Below, in pieces: positions 11,408 through 22,656 of a stretch of DNA of 64,000 nt. The notes below the pieces were generated by a model. The model saw only the letters and a list, made by a program, of their open reading frames with translations. It had not been told where the DNA came from and did not search any database. The position numbers were made by a program, and so were the translations under genes. Position 1 is the first letter of the stretch. Each line of letters starts with the position of its first letter. This DNA is from Amaurobius ferox (lineage: Eukaryota > Arthropoda > Arachnida > Araneae > Amaurobiidae). The stretch lies in NCBI GenBank assembly GCA_951213105.1, contig OX578140.1, forward strand, positions 121,131,653 through 121,195,652. Reading direction: 5' to 3'.

Positions 11408-12380
11408 TCTAATGTGGGCAGCTCATGACTTTCTTTAAATAATGCAATGAATTTACTACAGTTACAGTAAAAAAAATGGTTATTCTTATAGTAGATACTT
11501 ATATTCTTTCCAATGCATTGAATTTTCGTCAATTAGTCGTCATTTTCATTGATTCAGCGTCATTTTTATCCATTTGGCAAGATTTTCGTAATTTGGCAAC
11601 ATTTAAAAAAAGTCGCCAAGTTGGCGACATTCCGTCAAATTCGTCGCCAAAATCTCGCCATGCGTTATGGACGGAGAAATAAGTTAGTCTTATAGCAGAA
11701 AAATGAATATTGCCGTTCAAATGCAAAAGTATTAGTCAAAGTATCTTTTCTCATGAATGGAATGAGCTAGATCCACGATAGTGGTGTCACCAAATTTATC
11801 GGATGATATTACATATGAAATGTGAACATGTTTCTCAACAGTTAATATTTTTCTTTAATTTATGGGAATTTTTGTTAAATTTATTTGAAAAATATGCAAT
11901 ATCTCGAGAACGGTTCATGCAACGTTCTAAAATTTATGTCAATCATTTTCTAAGGAAAAATTATAAAAGAAATAACTATTTACGTAACTTTATTAAAGGT
12001 TTTAAATTTTTTATGATTTTTCAAATTTTCACTCGGAAATTTAGGGGGGAGGGGTCTGAACATCCGATTGCGTATGAAAACAACAGGCTTCCAGTATTCT
12101 GGATTGTAATTTTTGTACCAAATTTTGTTCGAATCTGTCCATTCGTTCGTCAGTTATCGTCTCCACAGACTCACTGACACACACACACACACACACACTT
12201 TCACACACACACACACACTTTCACACACACACACACACACACACAGACATCATCTCAAAAACGCCTGATTCGTGTTCAGGGATGCTTGGAACGTGCTCTT
12301 CCGTCGAAAACTCGAATTCGAATTCTCGACCCCGTCACAATTTTTTCCTTATATACATTATATGTATATAAGGAAAGTAA
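11408..12380 (+). mobile_element. HX family, copy 3
   Basis: A ~973-bp copy starting TCTAATGTGGGCAGCTCATG after an A-run and ending AAGGAAAGTAA then T. It has the degenerate 20-bp repeats (about 11525-11605), the 17-nt perfect palindrome GTCGCCAAGTTGGCGAC (around 11611-11630), a double (CA)n tract (about 12178-12245) and both 3' palindromes. The 124-codon open frame inside it has no recognisable domain. Confidence 0.8.
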
Positions 12381-13501
12381 TAATTATTTTATTATTACTA
12401 TGTGAGTAAATACAATCCTCAAGTAGTCCTTAAACACTTTCCGGAAATGAAAAGATTTAAATAAAAATATTGAAGGAAAAGTTGTATATTTACTCCTGCA
12501 AGAAACCCTGCAGTTTATACACGTCTATTTGGGCCTATACGGAAGTTAAGGTACTTTATACATTGAGGATGCAGAACGTACTGTAAGTTGTACAATTCCT
12601 CTGATATGTCGCTCAAATAGAGCAAGGACAGCACCGTAAATAAACAACCTGCGTAGTAGAATGCGCAGAAACGTGAGGGCAGAAGGCATTATTTTTACCA
12701 TAGCGTGTAACGGCAAACTGACGATGATGGTAAATAAAGATTGCAACTAAGCTCATTAAACCTTGATATGTATCTTTCTGATGAAAATAAGTTATTTAGA
12801 ATACTTAAATAACAATATATGCTTAAAGATTTCCTTTACTAAAGTGCACTTTAAGTGATTTTGAGTGAATGTACATTACTACTCATTTTTACCGTAGTCA
12901 CTAACTGGCTTTCTAAAGAAGTATACATTTACTATCAAATTCTGCAATGTATATGCTAGTGAGAAAGGAAATATATATAACGATTTTTCTTAAAAAACTA
13001 TTTTATTTTCCGTTTAATGAAAAATATCCATCACAGAAGATAGATTGAGACATATCCTACTAAAATTAAATGTTAAACGATTGTAAGTTTCTAAAGTAAC
13101 CGTTTTTAATACAGAAATAATGAAAATTTCCATACTGCTAAGCAAGCGAGTATTTTGTTTAGGAAGAGTGAGGGCAAAATTGTTCATGTGAAGTCATGTG
13201 CCCATGCTCTATATGCACTGGAAACCAGGTGAAAAACTGGTTTTCTGCGACTCTAGTATGGTGCAGGGCTGTAGAAGTAAGAGTCCCGAGTATGGCGTAT
13301 GATTTTATGTGTTTTCAGCGTTTTCAGTGCGTGTACAGTAGGTAGTAATCGTCGTTCAAATCACATTTTGTACGATACAGTGTACGTTCTTGTGAAATGA
13401 TAAAGCTGCGCGAGCACTGCCTTTTAGTTCCATTTCCATTGCAAGTATCACCTAACAAGGTAGACATTCCTAGATGTCTCGTTTGAACAATACGCCGGCC
13501 C
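12381..13501. other. No recognisable feature
   Basis: AT-rich at first, then a more GC-balanced stretch at about 13150-13500. No open frame with recognisable motifs and no splice-bounded exon was found. Confidence 0.45.
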
Positions 13502-14250
13502 TTAAGGGTGAGCTCCAGTAAATCTTCTGCCCTGTCTGCGCTTTGTTAACTTTCGTAGAACCCGTTTTTCGCCGAAATTCCGCTCAAACAGTTGCGAAAT
13601 ATTTTCTGAAAAATAAAATGCAATGCCTAGATTATATTAAAACTAAATTTAATACTCAATAAAATATTGAATATATTTTTTATTGTAATCCAAAATATTT
13701 TTGGTGCTGCCATCTGTTGTCGTAATTTAATGCATGCCGACTATTTTTATTTTTTAATGAACATTTTTAAATGTCTATTCCTTCTAATAAGGTATTAATT
13801 ACAACAGATCATATATAATAATGCCACAATCACGAAAAGGTCATTGAACTTGGACTTGAAGACAAGGCAGTGCAGTCCTCAGTGATGTACATTCAGATCC
13901 CCTTATTAAATTTATAGAATGAGAAATTACTTTTCCGTGATTGTGGCATTATTATATATGATCTGTTGTTGTACTTAATACTGTATTAGAATGAATAGAC
14001 ATTTAAAAATGTTCATTAAAAAATAAATAGTCGGTTACGACAACAGATGGCAGCACCAAAAATATTAATAAAACTATATATTCTATATTTTATTGAGTAC
14101 TAAATTTAGTTTTAATATAATCAAAGCATTGCATTTTATTTTTCAGAAAATATTTCGCAATTGTTTGAGTAGAATTTTGGTGAAAAATGTGTTCTGGGAA
14201 AGTTAACAAAGCGCGGATAGGGTAGAAGATTTACTGACGTTCACCCTTAA
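13502..14250. mobile_element. Fold-back MITE with ~330-bp arms flanked by TTAA
   Basis: The left arm (13506 to about 13843) and right arm (about 13927-14246) are inverted copies through almost their whole length. Shared blocks in inverted orientation include GGTGCTGCCATCTGTTGTCG, AACATTTTTAAATGTCTATT, ATGATCTGTTG and CGCTTTGTTAACTTTC. The spacer is about 85 bp. The ends read TTAAGGGTGA and TCACCCTTAA, so TTAA (13502-13505 and 14247-14250) is a plausible target duplication as used by piggyBac-like elements, with a terminus starting GGGTGA. There is no transposase. The superfamily is inference. Confidence 0.8.
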
Positions 14251-14458
14251 GAGTCTGATACCAGTTCAAGCAAAAGTATGTCTGTTGCTCTCTTCGTTTA
14301 TTTACAAAGAAAATACTTTATACAATTATTTCGAATAATGTAGGGTAAATATTATTTGGTTGTAAATTATTTGGGTAGACGGATTTTACATAATTGTATA
14401 ATTTGTTTGAGAGAAATGGGATGAAATAATTTTCGAAAGGTGTAATTTATTTACTTAC
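14251..14458. other. Intronic sequence downstream of the ERG exon
   Basis: Non-coding AT-rich sequence. On the minus strand it follows the donor GTAAGT (14458-14453) of the channel exon. Confidence 0.5.
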
Positions 14459-14711
14459 AAAGTATCGCCATTACGATGTCGTCCTTGATGATCTCGATTG
14501 TGCCCCTCGATATGAAATAGATGGAAGTAAGGACGTCCCCCCGGTGAACGAGGGTGTCACCAGGGGGTGCATGGGTAGTCTTGAACTTCATGGACAGGGC
14601 CCGGAGGCATCCCGGACTTGCTCCCTTGAAAGCCGGGCATGTGTTGAGCAGGTTGCGGTTGAGGTGTAGGCAAATATCTGCCTGCAGGCACTCGGGAAAA
14701 CCTTTTAGCAC
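14459..14711 (-). CDS. sei: ERG-type (KCNH) voltage-gated K+ channel, exon with cyclic-nucleotide-binding homology domain
   Basis: One internal exon of 253 nt. It reads [20 protein letters not shown], then a region with [20 protein letters not shown] and [14 protein letters not shown], and ends DDIVMAIL. This is the C-linker end and first half of the CNB homology domain of ERG channels (vertebrate KCNH2/6/7, fly seizure), which set repolarising K+ current at the plasma membrane. The minus strand shows an acceptor TTTTCCTAG just before GTG (phase 0) and a donor GTAAGT after one extra base (phase 1). A codon starting with T at the donor is unexpected, since relatives have glycine after AIL; this could be a substitution or a sequence error. 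No S1-S6 or pore exon was found upstream on this strand, so introns are long or those exons are missing from the assembly. The gene symbol follows the fly orthologue. Confidence 0.9.
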
Positions 14712-15129
14712 CTAGGAAAAGTATTAAAAATAATGAAAAATCTTTAAAATTGCTAAAAAAGATGTTGAAATAATAAATAATGTCAAAAATAGTATAAAAA
14801 TTTTCAGGAAAAATATTTTAATATATTAGTACTGAAAATGTATGTTGTGTGTGTGCGTGTGTGTGTACGTGTGTGTACGAAAGAGAGAGAGAGGGGGGGG
14901 GGGCACCTGTATTTTTTCCTGTGTTTCGCTGTTTAATTTAGATAGAAAGTTTTTATAGATACTATAAATTGCTATGAGTTTGGAGGTATTAAATAAAAAA
15001 TGCTTACGCATGACTATTTGACATTCTAACTCAAATATGGTTGACGAGGTGTAGCTTGTAAGTTCGAGTCTCTCCTATGATGCTATTTGCAATTTACGCG
15101 CTATAGTTTTTACAGATTCTTTTGGTTCA
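14712..15129. other. Intronic sequence with CA and GA microsatellites
   Basis: AT-rich sequence with a TG/CA-rich tract and an AGAG-G run at about 14840-14905. No coding region recognised. Confidence 0.5.
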
Positions 15130-15244
15130 ACGTAAATATGCACAGGCTGTCTTTAAAAATCCTTTATAAAAGTTTTCTCCTTTAGGTGCTAAAGGAGAAA
15201 TCTTTTATAGAGGATTTTTAAAGACTGCCTGTGCATATTTACGT
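15130..15244. repeat. Near-perfect hairpin, 56-bp arms and 3-nt loop
   Basis: ACGTAAATATGCACAGGC at 15130-15147 is mirrored by GCCTGTGCATATTTACGT at 15227-15244. The arms continue with few mismatches to CTCCTTTAG, loop GTG (15186-15188), CTAAAGGAG. It could be a tiny fold-back element or a transcribed long hairpin; a transcript from either strand would fold into a stem of about 50 bp. No known microRNA was recognised. Confidence 0.85.
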
Positions 15245-17444
15245 GGGTCTAAATGGTCCTCGCCTAGTCTCCTCCTCATACTTTCCTAAATATAACAAAA
15301 TCTGTGTTTTAATGTTCAGTTTATCGGTTAGTGTGTTTTATTTTGAGGAATAACCTTTTCTTCTGAAACTATTAAGTTATTTCAAGAGTAATGGCAAATT
15401 TTATCTTCTTTATTAACCTAACTTGTTTAACGTGCAAACAAATATTTCCGACTGCACAGCAGTAACTCTCTTGAAGGGAAACTGCTCCTTTCAGGGCAGG
15501 TGGAACTTAATGCAGCGTCGTTATTGCCACACGTCCGGCCAGGACGCCAAAATTCCGTAATATGTCCGTAATACGTATTGGCCGTTTTCGCACATCAAAC
15601 ATAATGACTTTAAACTAAAATGAGGATCCGATTTTAAGTATAAACAAAAACATTTTTTATAACAAAAAAAAAAAAAACTTTATATGTTTATATGCAACGT
15701 AAACACTTATTTCCATTTGAATTTTCATACAATCACTTAATCTCACTCATCATTATCTTTTAAATACTAATTACTAATCAACAATTGTATTACACAAATT
15801 CTCTCAAAATTACTTTATGCAAAATATTATCTTTCATCCCAAGATAAAATTGTTACTACTCATGCAATTCACCTTAGGCATTTCACAGTTTGAGGATTCA
15901 AACTGAACATTTTATAATTATTTTACACGTACTGAGAGAGAGAGAGAGAGGATGAGAGTTGGGATGTACGTATAAATGTGTATATGAAACATGCACGGAT
16001 TACCTCGGTCAGGAAGTAGATTCCGGCGCCTCTGCGATGTCCTGGTTGTCTAAGCCCATCTTTGCGTTACTCTACATACTGGAGTCTTAAAATCAAGTCT
16101 CCCTCTCTTCTCTAAATTCAAAGTTCTCTCTCTCTCTCTCTCAGTGCTTAAACTGTTATCGCATCTATTTTGGTCCCCCCGCTTTCCAATTGATCAGCAT
16201 AGGGTTACACATACGCCCCTATTGGTTCGGTATGATCCTTGATATCGGTGGGAACCCGAAATTAATAATTTTGTGAGGCCGACTTCCAACGCTTCCAAGG
16301 AATATATGATACCGGGGCGGTCAGTAAAGCCAGCTTCGTTAGTGCCCAAGCATCGGCGACCTGTGAAACTCAAGGACATCTTCACTTGAGCGGCAAAGCG
16401 GCAAAGCGGCGCAGGGCCTCATTCTTTGCAGGTGCATGTAAAGGGAACTTCGCACAAATTGTGTATTGCAATCTCAGGGGGCCATCTTTTTAATTTGTGA
16501 TCTTCCTTCCATAATATATAATGTTACATTTTAGTAAAATATCAACGTAACACTTAGCTCTGTAACCATGTCATCTTCCGTAAGGGGCATATAAATCTGG
16601 GAAGTGGTGTGTCGCTGAACTTCCCGGCAGTATTTCTTTCAGGACTTTTTGGCTGGGGGGGCGAATGAAATTTTAGGGGGAGGGGACAAGTTTTCTATTT
16701 ACCCTATATAAATATATCTAAATGCTGTGTCACATAAATATAAACTAGGTAAACATAAAATGTCTCCGGGGGGGGGGTCGAATACGTGTCTCCGGGGCTC
16801 CTGGAGGTATGCCTGAAAGAAACACTGCTTCCTGCTTATCGTGCTGAGTTCCTGAACCAGACTCTTTCATTTGGAGAAGACGAATTAAAACTGAAAACTG
16901 GATATAATATCATGTAAGTATTCATGTAAATATGAGCAATTAAACTCATTTTAGTGGATTATGAATTTGAGACTGTATCGTGTGCTGCCCACATCAGAGT
17001 TTTACTTTTCTTTCAATACATGGTGTAATGTATAAGGTAAGAATGGGAATCATGCCGAAAATCTATATTTTTTGACGGATCTTCATGTTTGGGTACCTTT
17101 AGAACACGAAAATTTTACTACACACTACTTTTTACATATGACGTCTGTCTGTCTGTCTCTCGCTGTCTCTCTCTCTCTCTCTCTCTGTGTGTGTGCGCGT
17201 GTGTGTGTGTGTATGTGTATGTGTGTGTCTGTGCTATGCAAGTATCTACTATAGATAGAAAATTAATCGACAAATTTCGTAGATAAGTTATTTGTTGGTT
17301 ATCCTGGTGCTGATTAGATTTTGGTATGATTCGGGGAAATGGAACCGGCTTTTCTTTGCGAAATGGTCTGCAAATATCGTCAAAATCGGAAATAAGAGAC
17401 AAAATATACTGTAATGTATTATTTGTTTCTTACGTAATTTTTAA
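15245..17444. other. No recognisable gene; microsatellites and one repeat terminus
   Basis: It contains (GA)n/(CT)n tracts at about 15935-15952 and 16122-16142, and a CT/TG tract at 17140-17230. A GC-richer stretch (16000-16450) has a 63-codon minus-strand open frame that was not recognised. At 16981-16998 there is a reverse-complement copy of the terminal motif TCTGATGTGGGCAGCACA, marking the end of another dispersed repeat (relatives near 49217 and 54239). Confidence 0.5.
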
Positions 17445-19420
17445 CGTCAAAATAAACAAGAAATATCAATCATGCACAAAGCATTGTTTATAAAACACTT
17501 TTCGACTGTAATTTTATTTAAGTACCTCTAAAATACAATACATTGAGCGGCGATATATTACTTTCCTTTTATACATAATGTATAAGGAAAGTATTGCGAC
17601 GGGGTCGAAAATTCGAATTCGAGTTTTCGACGGGAGAGCACGTTTCAAGCATCCCTGATCACGAATCAAACATTTTTGAAGTGATGTCTGTGTGTGTGTG
17701 TGTGTGAAAGTATGTGTGTGTGTGTGTCAGTGAGATTGTGGAGATGATAACTGATGAACGAATGGACCGATTCGAACCAAATTTGGTACAAAAATCACAA
17801 TCCGTAAACACTGGAAGCCTATTGTTTTTATACGCAATCGAATGTTCAGAACCCCCTAAATTTTTGAATGAAATTTTGAAAAAACCGTCAAAAAATCAAA
17901 ACCACTAATAAAGTTACGCAAATAGACGTTTCTTATGTAATTTTTCATTAGAAAACGATTGACATAAATTTTAGAACACTAACATGAACCGTTCTTGAGA
18001 TATTGCACATTTTTCAAAAAAATTATCACAAAGCCATATAAAATAGAAAAAAAAATATTTCCTATTGAGAAACATGTTCACTTTTCATATGTAATATCAT
18101 GCGATAAATTGGGTGACATCATTTTCGTGGATCTAGCTCGTTCCATTCATGAAAAAAGATACTTTGAGTAATACTTCTGTATTTGAACGCCAATAGCCAT
18201 TTATCTGCTGTAAGAATAACTTATTTCTTCGTCCATAACTCTTGGCGAGATTTTGGCGACAAAATTGGCGGAATGTCGCCAACATGGCGACTTTTTGAAA
18301 TGATGCCAAATTACCGAAAATCTCGCCAAATGAATAAAAATGACGCTAAATCAATGAAAATGACGACTAATTGTCGAAAATTCAATGTCTTGAAAAGAAT
18401 ATTAGTATCTACTATAAGAAAAACCTATTTTTTTTACTGTAAAAGTACATTCATTACATTATATAAGGAAAGTCATGTGTTGTCCACATCAGATTTTTTA
18501 AAATTATTACAGAACTACAATAATTTATTTTATTTGGAAAATTAAAACCATGGCGGTAAAAGTACTTTCTAACTGCATGCTTAAAGCTTCATTCAAACTT
18601 TATTCAAATGACGTCATTAAAATATGAATCGTATGTAAAATCAACGAATATTTCATTCATATCACTTATATTCTGAACTCCTAAGCTAAATAATATTGCG
18701 TGAAAAGAAAATCAGCATATCCTATTCAACTCATCTTAGAATTAATTTATTTACATTCTGCATCCATTAGAAGTAGGCTTCGTTGTAGAAATATTCAAAT
18801 TTTGATGATCATTTAAACACAAAAATATTGTAATTGTGTAGGCACGGAATTTAGACACACAGATAATACGCAAAAATAAAGCGGTTTTAGGACGGATGCA
18901 ACATTAAATATAAATTTAAAGGGTCTTTAAAAATAACGATCTCGACACAAAATGGATGCCATATATTATTTTGCAGCGAGTCATGTGATATCTTTATGTA
19001 TCATAGGTGTAATTACTATTTCAATTTTTATTTAAAAAAAACTACTGAACATATTTCGCTGCCAATTTTTTTCATACATTTCAACAGATAATTTGAATAT
19101 TTCCTATAATTTTCGATACAATTTACGAATTTTAACTTCGCTAAAAATATGTTAGAAAAATTACGTCCCATAGGGTTCAATGTATTTCATTTTTACAACC
19201 AGGGTTCAATCCGAAAGTAATTGGGTGATATTATTCATTTGCATTCCAGTATATCACACAGATCGTTTCAACAACATACTCAAATTTCATTTTGATAAGG
19301 TCATTTTTACGGCAGTTATCGCGCGAACGGACAGACAGACAGACAGGATGGCCAAAGTATTAAACACTTTTCAACTATGTTGGAAAGTGTTAATAAAACG
19401 AACTTCATTACCCTAAGATG
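17445..19420 (+). repeat. Dispersed repeat DR-B, interrupted by HX copy 4
   Basis: The parts 17445-17557 and 18494-19420 align with the uninterrupted relative at 3735-4735. Shared blocks run from CAAGAAATATCAATCATG through GGGTTCAATGTATTTCATTT to GCGAACGGACAGACAGACAG and ACTATGTTGGA. Removing 17558-18493 restores the alignment (GAGCGGCGATAT joined to TTTTTTAAAATTATTAC). Non-coding. Confidence 0.75.
17558..18493 (-). mobile_element. HX family, copy 4 (filled site with a known empty-site relative)
   Basis: A 936-bp minus-strand copy. Reading along the element it starts TCTGATGTGGACAACACATG after AAAAAA and ends GGAAAGTAA then T. The microsatellite is at about 17688-17730. Because the host repeat also exists without the insertion at 3735-4735, the boundaries are set by comparison rather than by ends alone. 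No target duplication longer than about 2 bp is evident. Confidence 0.85.
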
Positions 19421-19628
19421 GACAATTCTGGAGGTATTTACGTTTTGGGAATTTTGAGGAGTTGAGGATATTTTAAAAAGTTGTTGAATGAAAAGTAATT
19501 TATTGCAAACATTAAGTGGTCAAATGAAGCAAAGATGCATTAAATATGCAAATTGGATATATTATCATATAAGTATCCATGCTATTTTCTGCAATTAAAC
19601 TCAATTAACTGCATTGTGAAATTAAAAA

Positions 19629-20388
19629 TCTGATTTGGGCAAGACATGACTTTCCTTATATAATGCAATGAATTGACTACTTTAACAGTAAAAACAATAG
19701 GTTATTTTTATAGTAGGTATATTCTTTACAAGATATTGAATTTTCGTCAGTCGTCATTTTCATTGATTTAGCCTCATTTTTATCCATTTGGCGTTTTTTC
19801 GTTAATTTAGCAACATTTAAACAAGTCGCCAAGTTGGCGACATTCCACCAAATTCGTCGCCAAAATCTCGCCAAGCGTTATGGATGGAGAAATAAGTTAT
19901 TCTTACAGCAGATAAATGACTATTGGCGTTCAAATACAAAAGTATTACTCAAAATATCTTTTTTCATGAATGGAACGAGCTAGATCCACGAGAATGATGT
20001 CACCAAATTTATCGCATGAAATTACATATGAAAAGTGAACATGTTTCTCAATAAGTAATACTTTTTTCTTTATTTTACATGATTTTTTGATAATTTTTTT
20101 GAAAATGTGCAATATCTCGAGAACGGTTCATGCTAGCGTTCTAAAATTTATGTCAATCGATTTCTAATGAAAAATTACATAAGAAAAGTCAATTTTCGTA
20201 ACTTTATTAGCGGTTTTGATTTTTGAATGATTTTTTCAAAATTTCAATCGAAAATTTAGGGGGGTTCTGAACACTCGATTGCGTATAAAAACAATAGGCT
20301 TCCAGTATTCATGGATTGTGATTTTTGTATCAAATTTCGTTCAAATCGGTCCATTCATTCGTCAGTTATTGTCTCCATAGCCTCACTG

Positions 20389-20420
<32 letters not shown>

Positions 20421-20604
20421 GTACTTTCACACACACACACACACACATACTTTCATACACACACACACACACAGACATCACCTCAAAAATGTTTGTTTCT
20501 TGATCAGGGATGCTTGAAACGTGCTCTCCCGTCGAAAACTCGAATTCGAATTTTCGACCCCGTCACAATACTTTCCTTATACATTATGTATATGAGGAAA
20601 GTAA
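19629..20604 (+). mobile_element. HX family, copy 5
   Basis: A ~976-bp copy starting TCTGATTTGGGCAAGACATG and ending GAGGAAAGTAA, followed by A rather than T. It has the 17-nt palindrome GTCGCCAAGTTGGCGAC near 19825, an expanded triple (CA)n region (about 20388-20475) and both 3' palindromes. Confidence 0.8.
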
Positions 20605-20649
20605 AAAAATAATAAATTTGTGTCCGCAGAGAACGTTACGTGCTACCCA

Positions 20650-21165
20650 CATCAGATTTTCTTACTTAATAAAGCGCTTTGTTATATTCTAATCCATAAA
20701 AAAATGCTACATTTTCTAAATTCTATACCGCAAGTATTTTATGACACTAAGCAATAATGAAACTTTGAAATGCCTGATTTTCTAATTTCACTCGACAGAT
20801 ATTTTTTTTGTGATTATCTTGCAGTGGAAGAAATAAAGGAAGTAAGGAAAAATAATATCCCTTAAAATAACTGTTCGTTCCAAGTATTTGAAGAAGAATG
20901 CTATTTCTTGTTTGTTTCTTAACTTTGAGAAGAACTTTTTATTAAATTTGGATTTTCTACTCTGTTGAATTTTACATATTGGTAATATAATTCTACCATT
21001 TTGCTTGAAAACAAAACAACATCAACAAAAGAAAAAAATGCAACGCTGATAATTTACTGAGAAAACATTAGAATATTGGAGTTTGACACCAATTTTGTAT
21101 CTGGAATGGTAAAAAAATGGTACTTGGAATGGTTCTGGAGAACATGAGGTAAAGGAATCGTGTAA
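20650..21165 (+). repeat. Inverted dispersed pair, left member
   Basis: About 0.5 kb that matches 26575-27030 in reverse complement. Shared blocks include CATTTTCTAAATTCTAT, GACACTAAGCAATAATG, AAATTTGGATTTTCTAC, GATAATTTACTGAGAAAAC and GGTACTTGGAATGGTTCT. It is bounded on its left by the reverse complement of TCTGATGTGGGTAGCAC at 20641-20656. Non-coding. Confidence 0.75.
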
Positions 21166-21215
21166 TATTTTTAATAAAAACAATGAAATTTTTGACTGTA
21201 TTGAAAAGAAAGAAA

Positions 21216-22009
21216 TCTGATGTGGGCAACACATGACTTTCTTTATATAAAGCAATGAATTTACTACTTTTACAGTTTAAAAAAATGTTATTCTTTTAGT
21301 AGATACTTATATTCTTTCTAATATATTGAATTTTCTTCAATTAGTCGCCATTTTCATAGATTTAGCGTCATTTTTATCTATTTCGTAAGATTTTTGTTAA
21401 TTTGGACTCTATTAAAAATGTCGCCAAGTTGGCGACTTTTCTCCAAATTCGTCGTCAAAATCTCGCCAAGCGTTATAGACGGAGAAATTAGTTATTCTTA
21501 CAGCAGATAAATGATTATTGGCGTTCAAATACAAAAGTATTACTCAAAGTATCTTTTTTCCTGAATGGAACGACCTAATTCCACGGAATGATGTCACCCA
21601 ATTTATCGCATGGTATTACATATGCAAAGTGAACATGTTTCTCAATAGGAAATATTTTTTTTAATTTTATATGACTTTTTGATAATTTTTTTGAAAAATG
21701 CGCAATATCTCAAGAACGGTTCATGTTAGCGTTCTAAAATTTATGTTAATCGTTTTTTAATGAAAAATTATATAAGAAATGTCTATTTGCGTAACATTAG
21801 CGGTTTTGATTTTTTGACGATTTTTTCAAAATTTCACGCGAAAATTTAGGGGGGTTCTGAACATGCGATTGCGTATAAAAACAATAGGCTTCCAGTGTTT
21901 ACGGATTGTGATTTTTGTATCAAATTTCGTTCGAATTGGTCCATTCATTCGTCAGTTATCGTCTCCACAGTCTCACTGACACACATTTACTTTCACACAT
22001 ATACACATA

Positions 22010-22053
<44 letters not shown>

Positions 22054-22175
22054 TCACTTCAAAAATGTTTCATTCGTGATCAGAGATGCTTGAAACGTCC
22101 CGTCGAAAACTCGAACTCGAATGTTCGACCCCGTCACAATACTTTCCTTATACATTATGTATATAAGGAAAGTAA
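21216..22175 (+). mobile_element. HX family, copy 6
   Basis: A 960-bp copy starting TCTGATGTGGGCAACACATG and ending AAGGAAAGTAA. The degenerate 20-bp repeats are especially clear at 21326-21410. The 17-nt GTCGCCAAGTTGGCGAC palindrome is at about 21420. The (CA)n tract at 22014-22050 follows a TTTACTTTCACACATATACA stretch. The 144-codon open frame is composed of repeat sequence. Confidence 0.8.
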
Positions 22176-22338
22176 AAATACCTGGATAATATGGTACCAA
22201 AATCGTATGACACACAGTATACGAATGGCAGCAAAAAATATATATCTTTTACGAGCTTTCGTTTGCTATTTTATTGAATTTTCTTGGCTTTCTTTAACGA
22301 CCACGTGGGGAAATTTTGTAATTATTTGAACATAAAAA

Positions 22339-22531
22339 TCTGATATGTGCAGTACATAAATTTCCCAAGAGAATAAAATTAATTTTTTCTTTCCTAATCT
22401 GTTAAATTGAGTTTTATTGCACAAAATGACACGAATAATTATTCGAAATTAGCTTATCCATTCTGCAGTGTTAATACATCTTATCCTACATTTAAATACT
22501 TATTGCATTCTGAAACGAGGTCAGTTTGGGG

Positions 22532-22562
<31 letters not shown>
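22339..22562 (+). repeat. Repeat terminus fragment and poly(A) run
   Basis: TCTGATATGTGCAGTACATA at 22339 resembles the HX/related-family terminus. It is followed by a block also seen in reverse near 16900-16998 and 49090-49217 (AATTGAGTTTTATTGCA-like). A homopolymer of about 31 A lies at about 22531-22561. No coding region. Confidence 0.5.
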
Positions 22563-22564
<2 letters not shown>

Positions 22565-22656
22565 CCTGTGAAATATCTCACAAACGGTTTATCCCAGAGG
22601 TAAATAGTTAAAAGTTACGTATAAAACAAGCATATTAATACATTCAAGCTTACTTA

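Noticed and set aside
12178..12245. Regular repeats as a possible CRISPR-like array
   Set aside because: Simple CA dinucleotide tracts with no spacers; eukaryotic context.
16194..16385. 63-codon minus-strand frame in a GC-richer block
   Set aside because: Not recognised and without clear exon boundaries; could be an unknown repeat.
21895..22329. 144-codon open frame
   Set aside because: Made of HX copy 6 sequence and CA repeats; no motif outside the repeat.
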